A stretch of 64,000 bases of DNA. Source: Alteromonadaceae bacterium XY-R5. Its GTDB lineage: Bacteria; Pseudomonadota; Gammaproteobacteria; Enterobacterales; Alteromonadaceae. Of this stretch, positions 36,205 through 44,501 are shown one piece after another (position 1 is the stretch's first letter; each line of letters begins with the position of its first letter). A program made the translations under genes and the position numbers. The stretch covers positions 85,421 through 149,420 of the forward strand of contig LXWE01000008.1 of NCBI GenBank assembly GCA_001660395.1, read 5' to 3'. The notes beneath the pieces were generated by a model. It saw only the letters and a program-made list of their open reading frames with translations. It did not search any database and was not told where the DNA came from.

Positions 36205-36267
36205 GCGTGGGTGAGCTCTGGGTCGCCAAAGTGAAAAGTGTGTCGATTTAAGGAGCAAGGCGAGGTA

Positions 36268-36298
36268 AACCACCATTCACGCTCGGTAAATGGTGGTT
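36268..36298. terminator. Hairpin between convergent chemoreceptor and cydB genes
   Basis: Perfect arms AACCACCATT (36268-36277) and AATGGTGGTT (36289-36298) with an 11-base loop lie between the two convergent genes. There is no clear T run on either side. Confidence 0.5.
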
Positions 36299-36318
36299 AT
36301 GTGGTTATCAAAGATTAT

Positions 36319-37317
36319 TTAGTAGTAACGCAGGTCTTCCACCTTGCCCCAGAAAATCCGGTAGGAAAAGATCGTATAGGCCAGGATGCAGGGAATAACA
36401 ATCAGCGCCCCCCAGAGGATAAAGCGCAGTGAATCCGGTGCACTGGCTGCCTGCCAGATAGTCAGTTGACCTGGGACCACCCAGGGGAAGAAGCTCAGGG
36501 CCAGACCAGCAAAACAACAAATAAAGATAATCACTGTCAGCATAAAGGGTAGCCAGCAGCCTTTATCCTGAGGAAGCGGCAGGGTATTAAGCACTCTGTC
36601 GTTTAGCACCAGCAGGATAAAGCAAAGAGCTGGGATCGCGCTGATGAAAAAAGCCGTGGGCATCTGAGTCCAGCGTTCCAGCACGAAATCGTTGATTAGC
36701 GGATTTACGATACATACGCCAATAATGCCGACAAACGCTAAGCGACCACACCAGCGAGCCCAGCCGATAGCGCGGAGTTGTAATTCGCCACTGGTCTTTA
36801 AAATCAGCCAGGCACTGCCAATCATGGCATAGCCCATGGTTACCCCTATGGCACTGAGAAAGCTAAACAAGTACGCTGCCAGGCTATGCTCGAAGCCCAT
36901 CACGTACATACCCAGCATAAAGCCCTGACAGCAGGATGTGATCAGCGAACCGGCTTTAAATACTTTGTCCCAGGTGGCTTTACGGGTTTGTTTAACCTTG
37001 GCGCGAAAATCGAACGCCACGCCGCGTAATATCAGACCAATCAGCATAATAGAGGCAGGCAGATACAGCGCTTTCAGGATAATGCTGTGGGCAGTCGGGA
37101 AGGCTATTAACAGCAGACCAACCGCCAGTACCAGCCAGGTTTCATTCGCGTCCCAAAACGGTCCGATGGATGCAATCATCTGATCTTTCTGGTTCTCATT
37201 CTCCAGTGGTAACAGGATACCGACACCTAAGTCATAACCATCCAGTACCGCATAAATCAGAACTGACAGTCCCATCAGCCCAACAAAAATGGTGGCAAGT
37301 GTTGCATCAGCAAACAT
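36319..37317 (-). CDS. cydB: Cytochrome bd ubiquinol oxidase subunit II
   Basis: CydB is the structural partner of CydA in the high-oxygen-affinity quinol oxidase. The 332-residue protein has about eight membrane helices and the family start (YAVLDGYDLGVGILLPL) with the WDANETWLV motif. The length fits the cyanide-insensitive CioB branch (about 335) better than E. coli CydB (379). It begins two bases after cydA. No cydX-like small gene is visible downstream. Confidence 0.94.
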   Translation of the reverse strand: MFADATLATIFVGLMGLSVLIYAVLDGYDLGVGILLPLENENQKDQMIASIGPFWDANETWLVLAVGLLLIAFPTAHSIILKALYLPASIMLIGLILRGVAFDFRAKVKQTRKATWDKVFKAGSLITSCCQGFMLGMYVMGFEHSLAAYLFSFLSAIGVTMGYAMIGSAWLILKTSGELQLRAIGWARWCGRLAFVGIIGVCIVNPLINDFVLERWTQMPTAFFISAIPALCFILLVLNDRVLNTLPLPQDKGCWLPFMLTVIIFICCFAGLALSFFPWVVPGQLTIWQAASAPDSLRFILWGALIVIPCILAYTIFSYRIFWGKVEDLRYY

Positions 37318-37319
37318 GA

Positions 37320-38690
37320 TTAGACTCCTTGGTTCACATCGCGGGGAATGAAATTGCGTTGTTTACTGCGTTCGTGCAGCTGGATTTCTTCAATTTCCAC
37401 TGAGCGACGAGCCATCAAAAACAGGGTACGCAAATATGCGGTCAGCAGCACTGCATAAGTGATGAGATACAGGCTGAGGGTAAAGCCTACATTGGCGGGT
37501 GGAATATCTGTGACTGCATCGGCAGTGCGCAAAATTCCGCTCACCAGGTAAGGCTGACGTCCTACTTCTGTCACGTACCAACCCGCTAACGTTGCGACCC
37601 AGCCTGAGAAGGTCATGCCTATTAAGGCTTTTAGCCCTAATCTGGACAGGTCATCGCGTCGCCATAATTGCCAGGCGCAGAACCAGGCCACCGCAATCAT
37701 TAGCATGCCTACGCCTACCATAATTCTGAATCCAAAAAACAAAGGCTTAACCGGTGGGTGCTCGCCTTCAAATTCATTCAAACCTCGTAGCTCTCCTTCA
37801 GGATCATGGGTCAAAATAAGGCTGGCCATATTCGGTACTTCGAGGGCAAAGTGTGTGGTCTTCGTATCTTCATCCGGAAAACCAAACAACACCAATGGTG
37901 CGCCTTTTTCGGTATGCCACACGCCTTCAATGGCGGCGATTTTTTGTGGCTGATGTTCCAGGGTATTGAGGCCGTGCATATCACCGACAAATGCTTGCAG
38001 GGGTGCCAGAATCGCTGCCATAAATACGCCCGCCTTTAAGGTTAAACGCGGTGCTTTTTTGTCATCGCCACGATAGATACGGTAGGCAGATAGCCCCGCC
38101 ACCAGAAAAGACGCGGTGATGCCTGATGCAATTAGCATATGTACTAAGCGATAAGGGAAGGATGGATTAAAGATGATCGCCATCCAGTCTTTGGCATGCA
38201 CCACACCGTCTATCACTTCGACGCCGGCGGGGGTCTGCATCCAGGAGTTCAGCGATAGGATCCAGAAAGCTGACAGAGATGTACCCACGGCAACAATACA
38301 GGTGGCCAGAGTATGCAGCCAGCTTGGCACTTTATTAAAGGCAAACAGCATAATGCCGAGGAAAGTGGCCTCCATAAAAAAGGCGGTCAGCACCTCATAG
38401 CCGAGTAAGGGACCGGCGACATTCCCCACTTTTTCCATAAAACCTGGCCAGTTAGTCCCAAACTGGAATGACATAGTAATGCCAGAAACCACGCCCATAG
38501 CGAAGGTCAGGGCGAATACCTTGACCCAGAAACGATAGGCGCGCATCCACACAGGGTGGCCAGATAAGTCATAACGGACTTTGAAGTAACACAGCAGCCA
38601 GACAAGACCAATGCTGATGCTGGGAAAGAGGATATGGAAGCTGATGTTAGCGGCAAACTGAATGCGCGATAACATAAATACGTCGGCCAT
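37320..38690 (-). CDS. cydA: Cytochrome bd ubiquinol oxidase subunit I (CioA-like)
   Basis: CydA carries hemes b558, b595 and d and reduces O2 with quinol without pumping protons. The 456-residue protein keeps the N-terminal His ligand region (RIQFAANISFHILFP), the Glu pair in GYEVLTAFFMEATFLGI and the GWYVTEVGRQPYLV signature. It is shorter than E. coli CydA (522), mainly in the Q-loop, as in cyanide-insensitive CioA. It is co-transcribed with an upstream GbsR-like regulator (30 bp gap) and cydB. A perfect FNR box before the regulator predicts low-oxygen induction. Confidence 0.94.
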   Translation of the reverse strand: MADVFMLSRIQFAANISFHILFPSISIGLVWLLCYFKVRYDLSGHPVWMRAYRFWVKVFALTFAMGVVSGITMSFQFGTNWPGFMEKVGNVAGPLLGYEVLTAFFMEATFLGIMLFAFNKVPSWLHTLATCIVAVGTSLSAFWILSLNSWMQTPAGVEVIDGVVHAKDWMAIIFNPSFPYRLVHMLIASGITASFLVAGLSAYRIYRGDDKKAPRLTLKAGVFMAAILAPLQAFVGDMHGLNTLEHQPQKIAAIEGVWHTEKGAPLVLFGFPDEDTKTTHFALEVPNMASLILTHDPEGELRGLNEFEGEHPPVKPLFFGFRIMVGVGMLMIAVAWFCAWQLWRRDDLSRLGLKALIGMTFSGWVATLAGWYVTEVGRQPYLVSGILRTADAVTDIPPANVGFTLSLYLITYAVLLTAYLRTLFLMARRSVEIEEIQLHERSKQRNFIPRDVNQGV

Positions 38691-38720
38691 AAAGCACCTC
38701 GGCTGATAGATGAATCCGGA

Positions 38721-39272
38721 TTAATCGGACTTTTTGTTAAGTAATCTATCCTTGAAATCTAATACCTTGCCTACTCCTGAACCTAGCTTCATCAGGGTGT
38801 TGAGCTTTTCCGGACTGAGTTGCTGCAGTTCACTGGTCCATTTCATAATGCCTTCAAGCAAGTCATGAATTTCCCGCAGTCGTCCTTGCAGGTCTTGTTC
38901 TCGCGAATTGGCCGGAGTTTCCAGCAAAATGTCGCGTAACAGCGTCAGGGTAGGGTCCATTTCACGTTTGCGTCTTTCTTCAAACACCTTGTTGGCTAAG
39001 TCCCAAATACTGCCGGTGGTATGGTAATAGTCTTTGCGATCCCCGGGTTTGTGCTGTACCTGCACTAAACGCCAGGACTGCAACTCTTTCAGGCCCATAC
39101 TGACGTTACCCCGGGAAATGCTCAGCGCATCACCGATATCATTTGCGGTAAGAGGTTCATCAACGGCAACCAGCAAAGCAAAGATTTGCCCTACGGTACG
39201 GTTAAAGCCCCAGCGACTGCCCATTTCGCCAAAATGCATGACGAAGGACTCAATCATAGGTGTCATTTTCAT
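38721..39272 (-). CDS. GbsR/MarR-family regulator heading the cydAB operon
   Basis: A 183-residue winged-helix regulator of the GbsR type. The DNA-binding domain is at about 25-95 (GQIFALLVAVDEPLTANDIG; SISRGNVSMGLKELQSWRLV; GDRKDYYHT) and a helical C-terminal dimer region follows. GbsR proteins are best known from glycine-betaine genes in Bacillus, but here the gene is directly upstream of cydAB on the same strand. The perfect 20-bp palindrome ten bases before its start is the obvious operator, implying autoregulation and control of the oxidase. The ligand is unknown. Confidence 0.85.
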   Translation of the reverse strand: MKMTPMIESFVMHFGEMGSRWGFNRTVGQIFALLVAVDEPLTANDIGDALSISRGNVSMGLKELQSWRLVQVQHKPGDRKDYYHTTGSIWDLANKVFEERRKREMDPTLTLLRDILLETPANSREQDLQGRLREIHDLLEGIMKWTSELQQLSPEKLNTLMKLGSGVGKVLDFKDRLLNKKSD

Positions 39273-39281
39273 ATGTTTAAA

Positions 39282-39301
39282 CTTTCAGAAATTTCTGAAA
39301 G
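39282..39301 (-). promoter_or_regulatory. Perfect 20-bp palindromic operator before the GbsR-like gene
   Basis: CTTTCAGAAATTTCTGAAAG is perfectly self-complementary and lies ten bases upstream of the regulator start. Its place between the FNR box and the gene suits a repressor site. I expect the GbsR-like protein to bind it. Confidence 0.75.
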
Positions 39302-39317
39302 AAATGATATATACAAT

Positions 39318-39331
39318 TTGATTAAGATCAA
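39318..39331 (-). promoter_or_regulatory. FNR/Anr box upstream of gbsR-like-cydAB
   Basis: TTGATTAAGATCAA matches the FNR consensus TTGATNNNNATCAA at all ten fixed positions. It lies 46 bases upstream of the operon's first start codon, a fitting place for activation of a microaerobic oxidase operon. Confidence 0.8.
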
Positions 39332-39704
39332 AGTTAATTTCCTTCTCAGATTCGATCTCTTTGAATTTTAGTCGATTTTTTATTTATTGATGGAAAGTAT
39401 ATAGAAATGGTATTGGATGGAATTGGCGTAACTTTCGGATAAATGACCTGGCATTTGAGACGCACGTTATTCGTGGGGCCAGTAAGAAAAACGGATAATA
39501 GTTATACTGAAAACATCTGCGGCAAGCGGTAGCTAACATGTTGAAGCCGTTCATTAAACGCTATGTTTGCGGGCAGAACACATCAGGTTAGTAATTGAAT
39601 TAAAGTCTTACTGCATTGGCGCCGCTTAATGCCATTAGTCCAATCAGTTTGCTCAGGGCCAGAGCTTTCATTCCCCCGCTCTCGGCCCATTTTTGATTCC
39701 CAGG
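39332..39704. other. Gene-free AT-rich spacer between the cydAB operon and a lipoprotein gene
   Basis: About 370 bases without a supportable coding frame or RNA gene. It probably holds promoters for the two flanking divergent units, but I cannot pick out convincing boxes. Confidence 0.4.
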
Positions 39705-39710
39705 ATGGCA

Positions 39711-40136
39711 ATGCGTAAATTTTTTCTTCCTCTGTGTGGCAGCCTAATGCTGAGTGCTTGTCTGCCAAAAGAGCCCCCTAAATATGCCGAAAATTCCGGC
39801 GCGATTGGCGCTATGCTGTTTTCAGATAATCAGGCATATGCTGAATTTAAAGAGGAATGTCTGGACGAATATGCAGATCTCGACAGCAGTGAGAAACTGC
39901 CTGTCAGAGAGCGTGTTGATGCGGGGGTGTTAGATAGGCTGGCGCGTTACATTCGGGCTAACTGTAACGAAACGTCAACTTATCAAAATACTCCGCTTTT
40001 TTATCATACCCACTTTGTCAAAGGTGTAACTAAATCTTCGTTATTGTCTGATTTAGACGCGGCGTTGGGGTGTGCCAGTTACGGGCAGCCATTATTTAAC
40101 GTCTGCCCGCAGACCGTGCGACAGTATCCATTTTAG
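39711..40136 (+). CDS. Small lipoprotein of unknown function
   Basis: A 141-residue exported protein. MRKFFLPLCGSLMLSAC is a lipoprotein signal ending in the lipobox LSAC (Cys17); Leu at the next position favours outer-membrane sorting. Several further Cys (CLDEY, CNET, CASYG, CPQT) may form disulfides. AGGA precedes the chosen ATG; an ATG two codons earlier overlaps that site. The mature part was not recognised. Confidence 0.75.
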   Translation: MRKFFLPLCGSLMLSACLPKEPPKYAENSGAIGAMLFSDNQAYAEFKEECLDEYADLDSSEKLPVRERVDAGVLDRLARYIRANCNETSTYQNTPLFYHTHFVKGVTKSSLLSDLDAALGCASYGQPLFNVCPQTVRQYPF

Positions 40137-40155
40137 CCGGGCCCATGGCCCGGCT
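40135..40155. terminator. Strong GC hairpin between convergent lipoprotein and DUF945 genes
   Basis: AGCCGGGCC-cat-GGCCCGGCT forms a nine-pair GC-rich stem that includes the lipoprotein stop codon. No T run follows, but the stem is strong enough to act with Rho or as a 3' end stabiliser. Confidence 0.6.
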
Positions 40156-40164
40156 TGAGCATGC

Positions 40165-41580
40165 TTACTGCGCTGCAAGTAAAGGGAAGGGGGTGCCATT
40201 AATACTGGCCTGGCCCTGCTGCAGCTTTAATTCGCAACGATAGCTGTTACCTTCCTGCTGAATAAACCCTTGCTGGACTAAACCATTAATGATCATAGGT
40301 GATTGCTGGGCAAGCATGGCTTCAATTTGTTCCGCGCTCATTTCTGCGACATTTGGATTGTTTGCCAGTTGCTTACGAATGATTTGTGCCGCAATCAATT
40401 CAACGATCCCTTGATCGGCTTTGATGCTGGCATTAGCCAATACATGATTTATCCAAAATTCGGGTTGTTTTAATTCGACAAGAGTAATCGCGCTTGCATC
40501 GATATCCACCAGTTTGGTGGATAGCGTGGCGTCAAACGACCCCTGAGGAATCGTACCTTTTAACTCAGTAATGTTAAGTTCAGGTTCTTTACTCAACAGT
40601 TCAGGCAAATTTTCTTCTACAAATTGTGCTATCCCAAGCTGCATTTGTTCTGGCGTTGGCTGCTGCTTCATCATCTGCTTCATTGCATCCTGATATTTAC
40701 GCATGACGGTTTCGCTCAAATGATTAAACTGCATTGCCAGGGCTAAGTTAGAGGCACTGAACACTTCTGATGTAATTTCATCGACGGCATATTTAAAGTA
40801 AAAGGCGCCGGTTTGCTGTTCTGGTTGTACCTTTGAATCGACAATGAATTGCAGATTTTTGACGGCGAACATGTCGGAAGCAACGCTTTCTAGTGCAATA
40901 GCCATATGGCTATTATAGAAACCACCTTCGACCATGGTTTGCCAGTCAGTGACTTCAAAATCTGCATTTACACTTAGATTTTCCAGCGTGACAGTTTCGC
41001 TGCCCTCAAACTTCACTGAGTCCATTTTTCCCTGATAAACCAGGTGTTGCTGTTTCCAGCGGCCTACACCAGAGAAGCCGCTAAACTGAGCGGTATTTTC
41101 ATTTTCGGGCGCAGAAAAACTAAATGAGGTGATGTGATCCTGGTAGTCAATCTCGGCTAACAAATTTGCGCTTAAATCGACCTGATAAAATGGCTTGGCC
41201 TCAGGCCAGTTCAGGATATCTCGTAGCTCTGTTGCGGGCAAGCTGATATGCGTCTGATATAAACCCAGCCCCAGGCCACTTTCAGTAAGTAAAAGCCCAT
41301 ACTGGGTATGTACGTCTAGCGTGGCTGAAATGGCCGTTGGTAGTTCTGTGTCTGGCTCAGGTGGAGCAAAAGCACTAATGTCCAGAGTGATGCTGATACT
41401 TGCATCACTGCTAAACCAGTTTTGGTCCAGTTTTTCCATCTTTGCGGTATAGCCAGGCTGTTCGTTAAGTTGAACTAAAATGTTATCAAGTTTGGCTTCA
41501 TACTGAGATGCGATGTATTTAGGCGCACCCACGCCAATCGCAACGACAATGGCCGAGGCGGCCAGGATAGGCTTTTTCAA
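40165..41580 (-). CDS. DUF945 (YdgA-like) family protein
   Basis: A protein of about 471 residues with one N-terminal membrane helix (KKPILAASAIVVAIGVGAP) and a long periplasmic region rich in beta strands, matching the YdgA/DUF945 family (SQYEAKLDNILVQLNEQPGY; FSGVGRWKQQHLVYQGKM). I prefer a TTG start because AAGGA lies seven bases before it; a GTG 11 codons upstream has no ribosome site. The C-terminal segment (EQIEAMLAQQSPMIINGLVQ) is typical of the family. The molecular role is unknown. Confidence 0.78.
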   Translation of the reverse strand: MKKPILAASAIVVAIGVGAPKYIASQYEAKLDNILVQLNEQPGYTAKMEKLDQNWFSSDASISITLDISAFAPPEPDTELPTAISATLDVHTQYGLLLTESGLGLGLYQTHISLPATELRDILNWPEAKPFYQVDLSANLLAEIDYQDHITSFSFSAPENENTAQFSGFSGVGRWKQQHLVYQGKMDSVKFEGSETVTLENLSVNADFEVTDWQTMVEGGFYNSHMAIALESVASDMFAVKNLQFIVDSKVQPEQQTGAFYFKYAVDEITSEVFSASNLALAMQFNHLSETVMRKYQDAMKQMMKQQPTPEQMQLGIAQFVEENLPELLSKEPELNITELKGTIPQGSFDATLSTKLVDIDASAITLVELKQPEFWINHVLANASIKADQGIVELIAAQIIRKQLANNPNVAEMSAEQIEAMLAQQSPMIINGLVQQGFIQQEGNSYRCELKLQQGQASINGTPFPLLAAQ

Positions 41581-41644
41581 AAGAACATCCTTATTTCTAT
41601 TAATAAAGAGCACGGATACTACAGGTAAATTTTTTACAAAGGAA

Positions 41645-41695
41645 ATCCCGTCTCATACCTCAGTCTGAAATTGGAGCAATGGCAATAGACGGGAT
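41645..41695. repeat. Long-loop inverted repeat in an intergenic region
   Basis: ATCCCGTCT (41645-41653) and AGACGGGAT (41687-41695) are perfect 9-bp arms enclosing 33 bases. It lies between the DUF945 and PhnA-like genes. It could be an RNA stem or the trace of a small repeat element; no second copy was noticed in the window. Confidence 0.4.
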
Positions 41696-41815
41696 AACCT
41701 GAAAAGTAAGCAAAGCGTAATGGATTCGCGAAAATTCAAGGCGTAAGGTGGATTTTAGCTAGGCGAATGCGTCAATCTGTGGATAATACCCCTTCTTTTT
41801 TTGTAGGTATTTGGC

Positions 41816-42382
41816 ATGAGTTTCGAAAAAATTGTGTTAGAGCGTTGTCAGCAACAATGTGAGTTGTGCGGTAGCAGCGATCAGGTAATTGTGGTTGGAG
41901 TGGCGCCTTTTACCCAGCAAAGCGCAGATAATTCGGTAGCTTTGTGTCAGGTATGTGCTGCTCAGGTCGCGGGCGAGCAGGAACTAGATCACCATCACTG
42001 GCGTTGTCTGAATGACAGCATGTGGAGTCAGGAACAAGTTGTTCAGGTACTGGCGTGGCGTATGCTCAAGCGTTTAAGCAGCGAAGGCTGGGCGCAAGAC
42101 TTGCTGGATATGATGTATCTGGACGACGATGCCAAAACCTGGGCCGAAAGTGGCCTGGTAGATTTAGACGCTGAACCTACATTGGATTCTAATGGTGCCC
42201 GTTTGCAAACGGGTGACACAGTTACGCTAATTAAAGATTTGGATGTAAAAGGTGCCGGTTTTACGGCCAAGCGCGGCACGGCTGTACGCGGTATTTCCTT
42301 AACCGACAATCCCAAACACATTGAAGGTCGTGTAAATGGGACTCGCATTGTGATCATTGCTGAGTACTGTAAAAAGGCCTAA
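41816..42382 (+). CDS. PhnA/YjdM-domain protein
   Basis: A 188-residue cytoplasmic protein. An N-terminal zinc ribbon uses CELCG and CQVCA pairs (about 15-50), a central helical part follows, and the C-terminal PhnA domain (about 120-188) has the conserved DTVTLIKDLDVKGAGF and KHIEGRVNGTRIVIIAEYCKK. The family, once linked by name to phosphonate use, has no settled function in enterobacteria. A hairpin with G-U pairing (42391-42418) lies after the stop. Confidence 0.85.
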   Translation: MSFEKIVLERCQQQCELCGSSDQVIVVGVAPFTQQSADNSVALCQVCAAQVAGEQELDHHHWRCLNDSMWSQEQVVQVLAWRMLKRLSSEGWAQDLLDMMYLDDDAKTWAESGLVDLDAEPTLDSNGARLQTGDTVTLIKDLDVKGAGFTAKRGTAVRGISLTDNPKHIEGRVNGTRIVIIAEYCKKA

Positions 42383-42390
42383 TCCTTAAA

Positions 42391-42418
42391 GAGCTGAAAA
42401 TCGTCTGGTTTTCGGCTC
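42391..42418 (+). terminator. Hairpin after the PhnA-like gene
   Basis: GAGCTGAAAA pairs with TTTTCGGCTC with one G-U pair; the loop is eight bases. It is a probable transcript end before pyrC, although only a weak T run follows. Confidence 0.5.
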
Positions 42419-42557
42419 AATCCTACCTATCGTTTGCCGATAACTTCTCCACTGCTCCGCAGATTTATTCGCCGCTTTTGCCATAATTTCAGGCATAATA
42501 AGTGTGATGACAGCCAAGTCTGTCCTAAGCAGATAATTCAGAAGTAACGAGGCACCC

Positions 42558-43589
42558 ATGCAAATTACCATTCAAGCCCCTGACGATTGGCATCTCCATT
42601 TTCGTGATGGCCAAATGCTGGAAGAAACAGTTCCCGCCACCGCCCGTTGTTTTAAACGTGCCATTGTCATGCCAAATCTGGTGCCACCTGTGACCACGGC
42701 AGAGATGGCGAGTGCGTATCGTGAACGTATCCTGGCAGCGCGCCCAGAAGGCAGCGATTTTGAACCATTGATGACATTGTTTCTGACCAATGAAACTACC
42801 GCTGAGATGATCAAAGCGGCGAAAGTCGCCGGAGTGGTTGCGGCGAAGCTGTATCCGGCCGGTGCAACAACTAACTCTGATGCGGCAGTGAAAGGTATAG
42901 AAGCCTTATATCCGGTATTTGAGAGTATGCAACAGGAAGGCATGTTGCTGTTGGTACATGGTGAAGTGACGGATCATCACATTGATATCTTCGATCGTGA
43001 AAAGGAATTTATCGATCGCTATATGCGTAAAATTGTGACGGACTTCCCAAAACTCAAAGTGGTATTCGAGCACATCACTACCGCTGATGCTGCCCAGTTT
43101 GTAATGGAACAGGGTGATAATGTGGCTGCCACAATTACCCCACAGCATCTGTTGTTAAATCGTAATGATTTGCTGGTTGGGGGCGTGCGCCCACATAACT
43201 ATTGCTTGCCTGTGTTAAAGCGTAGTACCCATCAGCAGGCGTTACGCGAAGCGGTCAAGTCGGGGTCGCCAAAATTCTTTCTGGGAACGGATTCTGCCCC
43301 ACATGAACAGCACCGTAAGGAATCTGCCTGTGGCTGTGCTGGTTGTTACAGCGCCTGGAGTGCGTTAGAACTTTATGCTCACGTGTTTGATGAACTCGAT
43401 GCATTGGATAAATTGGAGGGCTTTGCCAGCCACCACGGCGCCGATTTTTACGGTTTACCACGCAATAGCGGCAGTGTCACTTTGGTCAAAGAAGACTGGC
43501 AGGTGCCAGAACAAATTACTTTGCCAATGGGAACGACGATTGTGCCTTTCTTTGCAGGCCAAACCGTGCGCTGGAAACTGAAAGGTTAA
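42558..43589 (+). CDS. pyrC: Dihydroorotase (class II)
   Basis: PyrC cyclises carbamoyl aspartate to dihydroorotate in pyrimidine synthesis. The 343-residue amidohydrolase has the metal site motif [10 protein letters not shown] near the start, the carbamylated-Lys region ([14 protein letters not shown]), further His ligands in VHGE and FEHITT, and the catalytic Asp in [13 protein letters not shown]. Length matches E. coli PyrC (348). Its stop overlaps the next start as TAATG. Confidence 0.97.
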   Translation: MQITIQAPDDWHLHFRDGQMLEETVPATARCFKRAIVMPNLVPPVTTAEMASAYRERILAARPEGSDFEPLMTLFLTNETTAEMIKAAKVAGVVAAKLYPAGATTNSDAAVKGIEALYPVFESMQQEGMLLLVHGEVTDHHIDIFDREKEFIDRYMRKIVTDFPKLKVVFEHITTADAAQFVMEQGDNVAATITPQHLLLNRNDLLVGGVRPHNYCLPVLKRSTHQQALREAVKSGSPKFFLGTDSAPHEQHRKESACGCAGCYSAWSALELYAHVFDELDALDKLEGFASHHGADFYGLPRNSGSVTLVKEDWQVPEQITLPMGTTIVPFFAGQTVRWKLKG

Positions 43590-44401
43590 TGGCTATGGCG
43601 CGCCGTTCTTTGTGTCTATTGATGCTCTTAATGCTGAGCAAAGGATTGCGCGCCCATGAACAGGAACTATGGGTGTTAACAGACCCTGAAGCGCCTTTTG
43701 CAGTCATGGATGAAAAAAGCCGCTTATCTGGTTACGCGGTTGATCTTGTTAGCGGCGTATTAGATGTTGCGGGCATCAAACAGCAACCCATTTTCGCACC
43801 ATGGTCACGTGCACTGCGGATGGCCATGAGTGAACCTAATGTACTGTTTTTCTCTGTGGCCCGAACACCCGAACGGGAAGACTTGTTTTATTGGATCACG
43901 CCCGTATCTGCTAATCGTCACGGTATATTCAGCTTAAAGCCCCATCCACAGGTATCGTTACCTCAGGGACTAAATGATTTAAAACGCATTGGAGTGCAGA
44001 AAGGCGACTTTCGTGACCAGTTATTGCATAGCTGGAATTTGCCTGCCGCCAACGAATTCAACGGCTGGGATGAAGTCGTACGTTCTTGGGTAAAAGGAGA
44101 GGTGGATGCTATTTTCTTTTCCCATGCCGGCTTAAAGCATTATTGCTGGCAACTGCAGGTAAATTGCGATGCCATGCAAGAGATATTGCCGTACCAAGTA
44201 GTCACAACATACCTGGTATTATCTAAAGCAGGCACAGAACCGCATTTGGCGACGGAATTGCAGCAAGCCGCAACGGCTTATAAGCAAACTGCACATTATC
44301 AGCGTATGGCTCAAAGCTGGTTAAAGGAATATCACCAGAGTGCCACCATCGACATTTACCTTCAGGACGGGGTAATGAACATGTGGCGTGACAGTCACTA
44401 A
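43589..44401 (+). CDS. Periplasmic amino-acid-type solute-binding protein
   Basis: A 270-residue exported protein with a signal peptide (ARRSLCLLMLLMLSKGLRA) and an SBP_bac_3-like fold (WVLTDPEAPFAVMDEKSRLSG; GYAVDLVSGVLDVAGI; RIGVQKGDFRDQLL). Many such stand-alone proteins act as sensors or are only distantly tied to ABC transport. No permease or ATPase gene of an uptake system is adjacent. The ATG overlaps the pyrC stop by one base, so it is co-translated with pyrC; the reason is unclear. Confidence 0.8.
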   Translation: MAMARRSLCLLMLLMLSKGLRAHEQELWVLTDPEAPFAVMDEKSRLSGYAVDLVSGVLDVAGIKQQPIFAPWSRALRMAMSEPNVLFFSVARTPEREDLFYWITPVSANRHGIFSLKPHPQVSLPQGLNDLKRIGVQKGDFRDQLLHSWNLPAANEFNGWDEVVRSWVKGEVDAIFFSHAGLKHYCWQLQVNCDAMQEILPYQVVTTYLVLSKAGTEPHLATELQQAATAYKQTAHYQRMAQSWLKEYHQSATIDIYLQDGVMNMWRDSH

Positions 44402-44453
44402 TAACCCTTATGAATGAATCGGCACTTCTGTGAGTCTCGCCTTTAGGATAGAG

Positions 44454-44478
44454 TGTGACGGAATTTTATTCTGTCACA
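44454..44478. promoter_or_regulatory. Near-perfect 25-bp palindrome before the rraA-like gene
   Basis: TGTGACGGAAT (44454-44464), TTT, ATTCTGTCACA (44468-44478) matches at ten of eleven arm positions. It ends 23 bases before the RraA-family start. It may be an operator for that gene or a terminator for the pyrC unit; TGTGA/TCACA ends recall a CRP site, but the spacing is wrong for CRP. Confidence 0.5.
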
Positions 44479-44501
44479 GTTAATCACGAGAGGAACGAAG
44501 G

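Noticed and set aside
39583..39768. Minus-strand frame of 61 codons in the spacer before the lipoprotein
   Set aside because: It has no ribosome site, overlaps the real lipoprotein gene and resembles no protein.
44454..44478. CRP binding site upstream of the rraA-like gene
   Set aside because: TGTGA and TCACA ends are present but are 15 bases apart instead of the six required for CRP.
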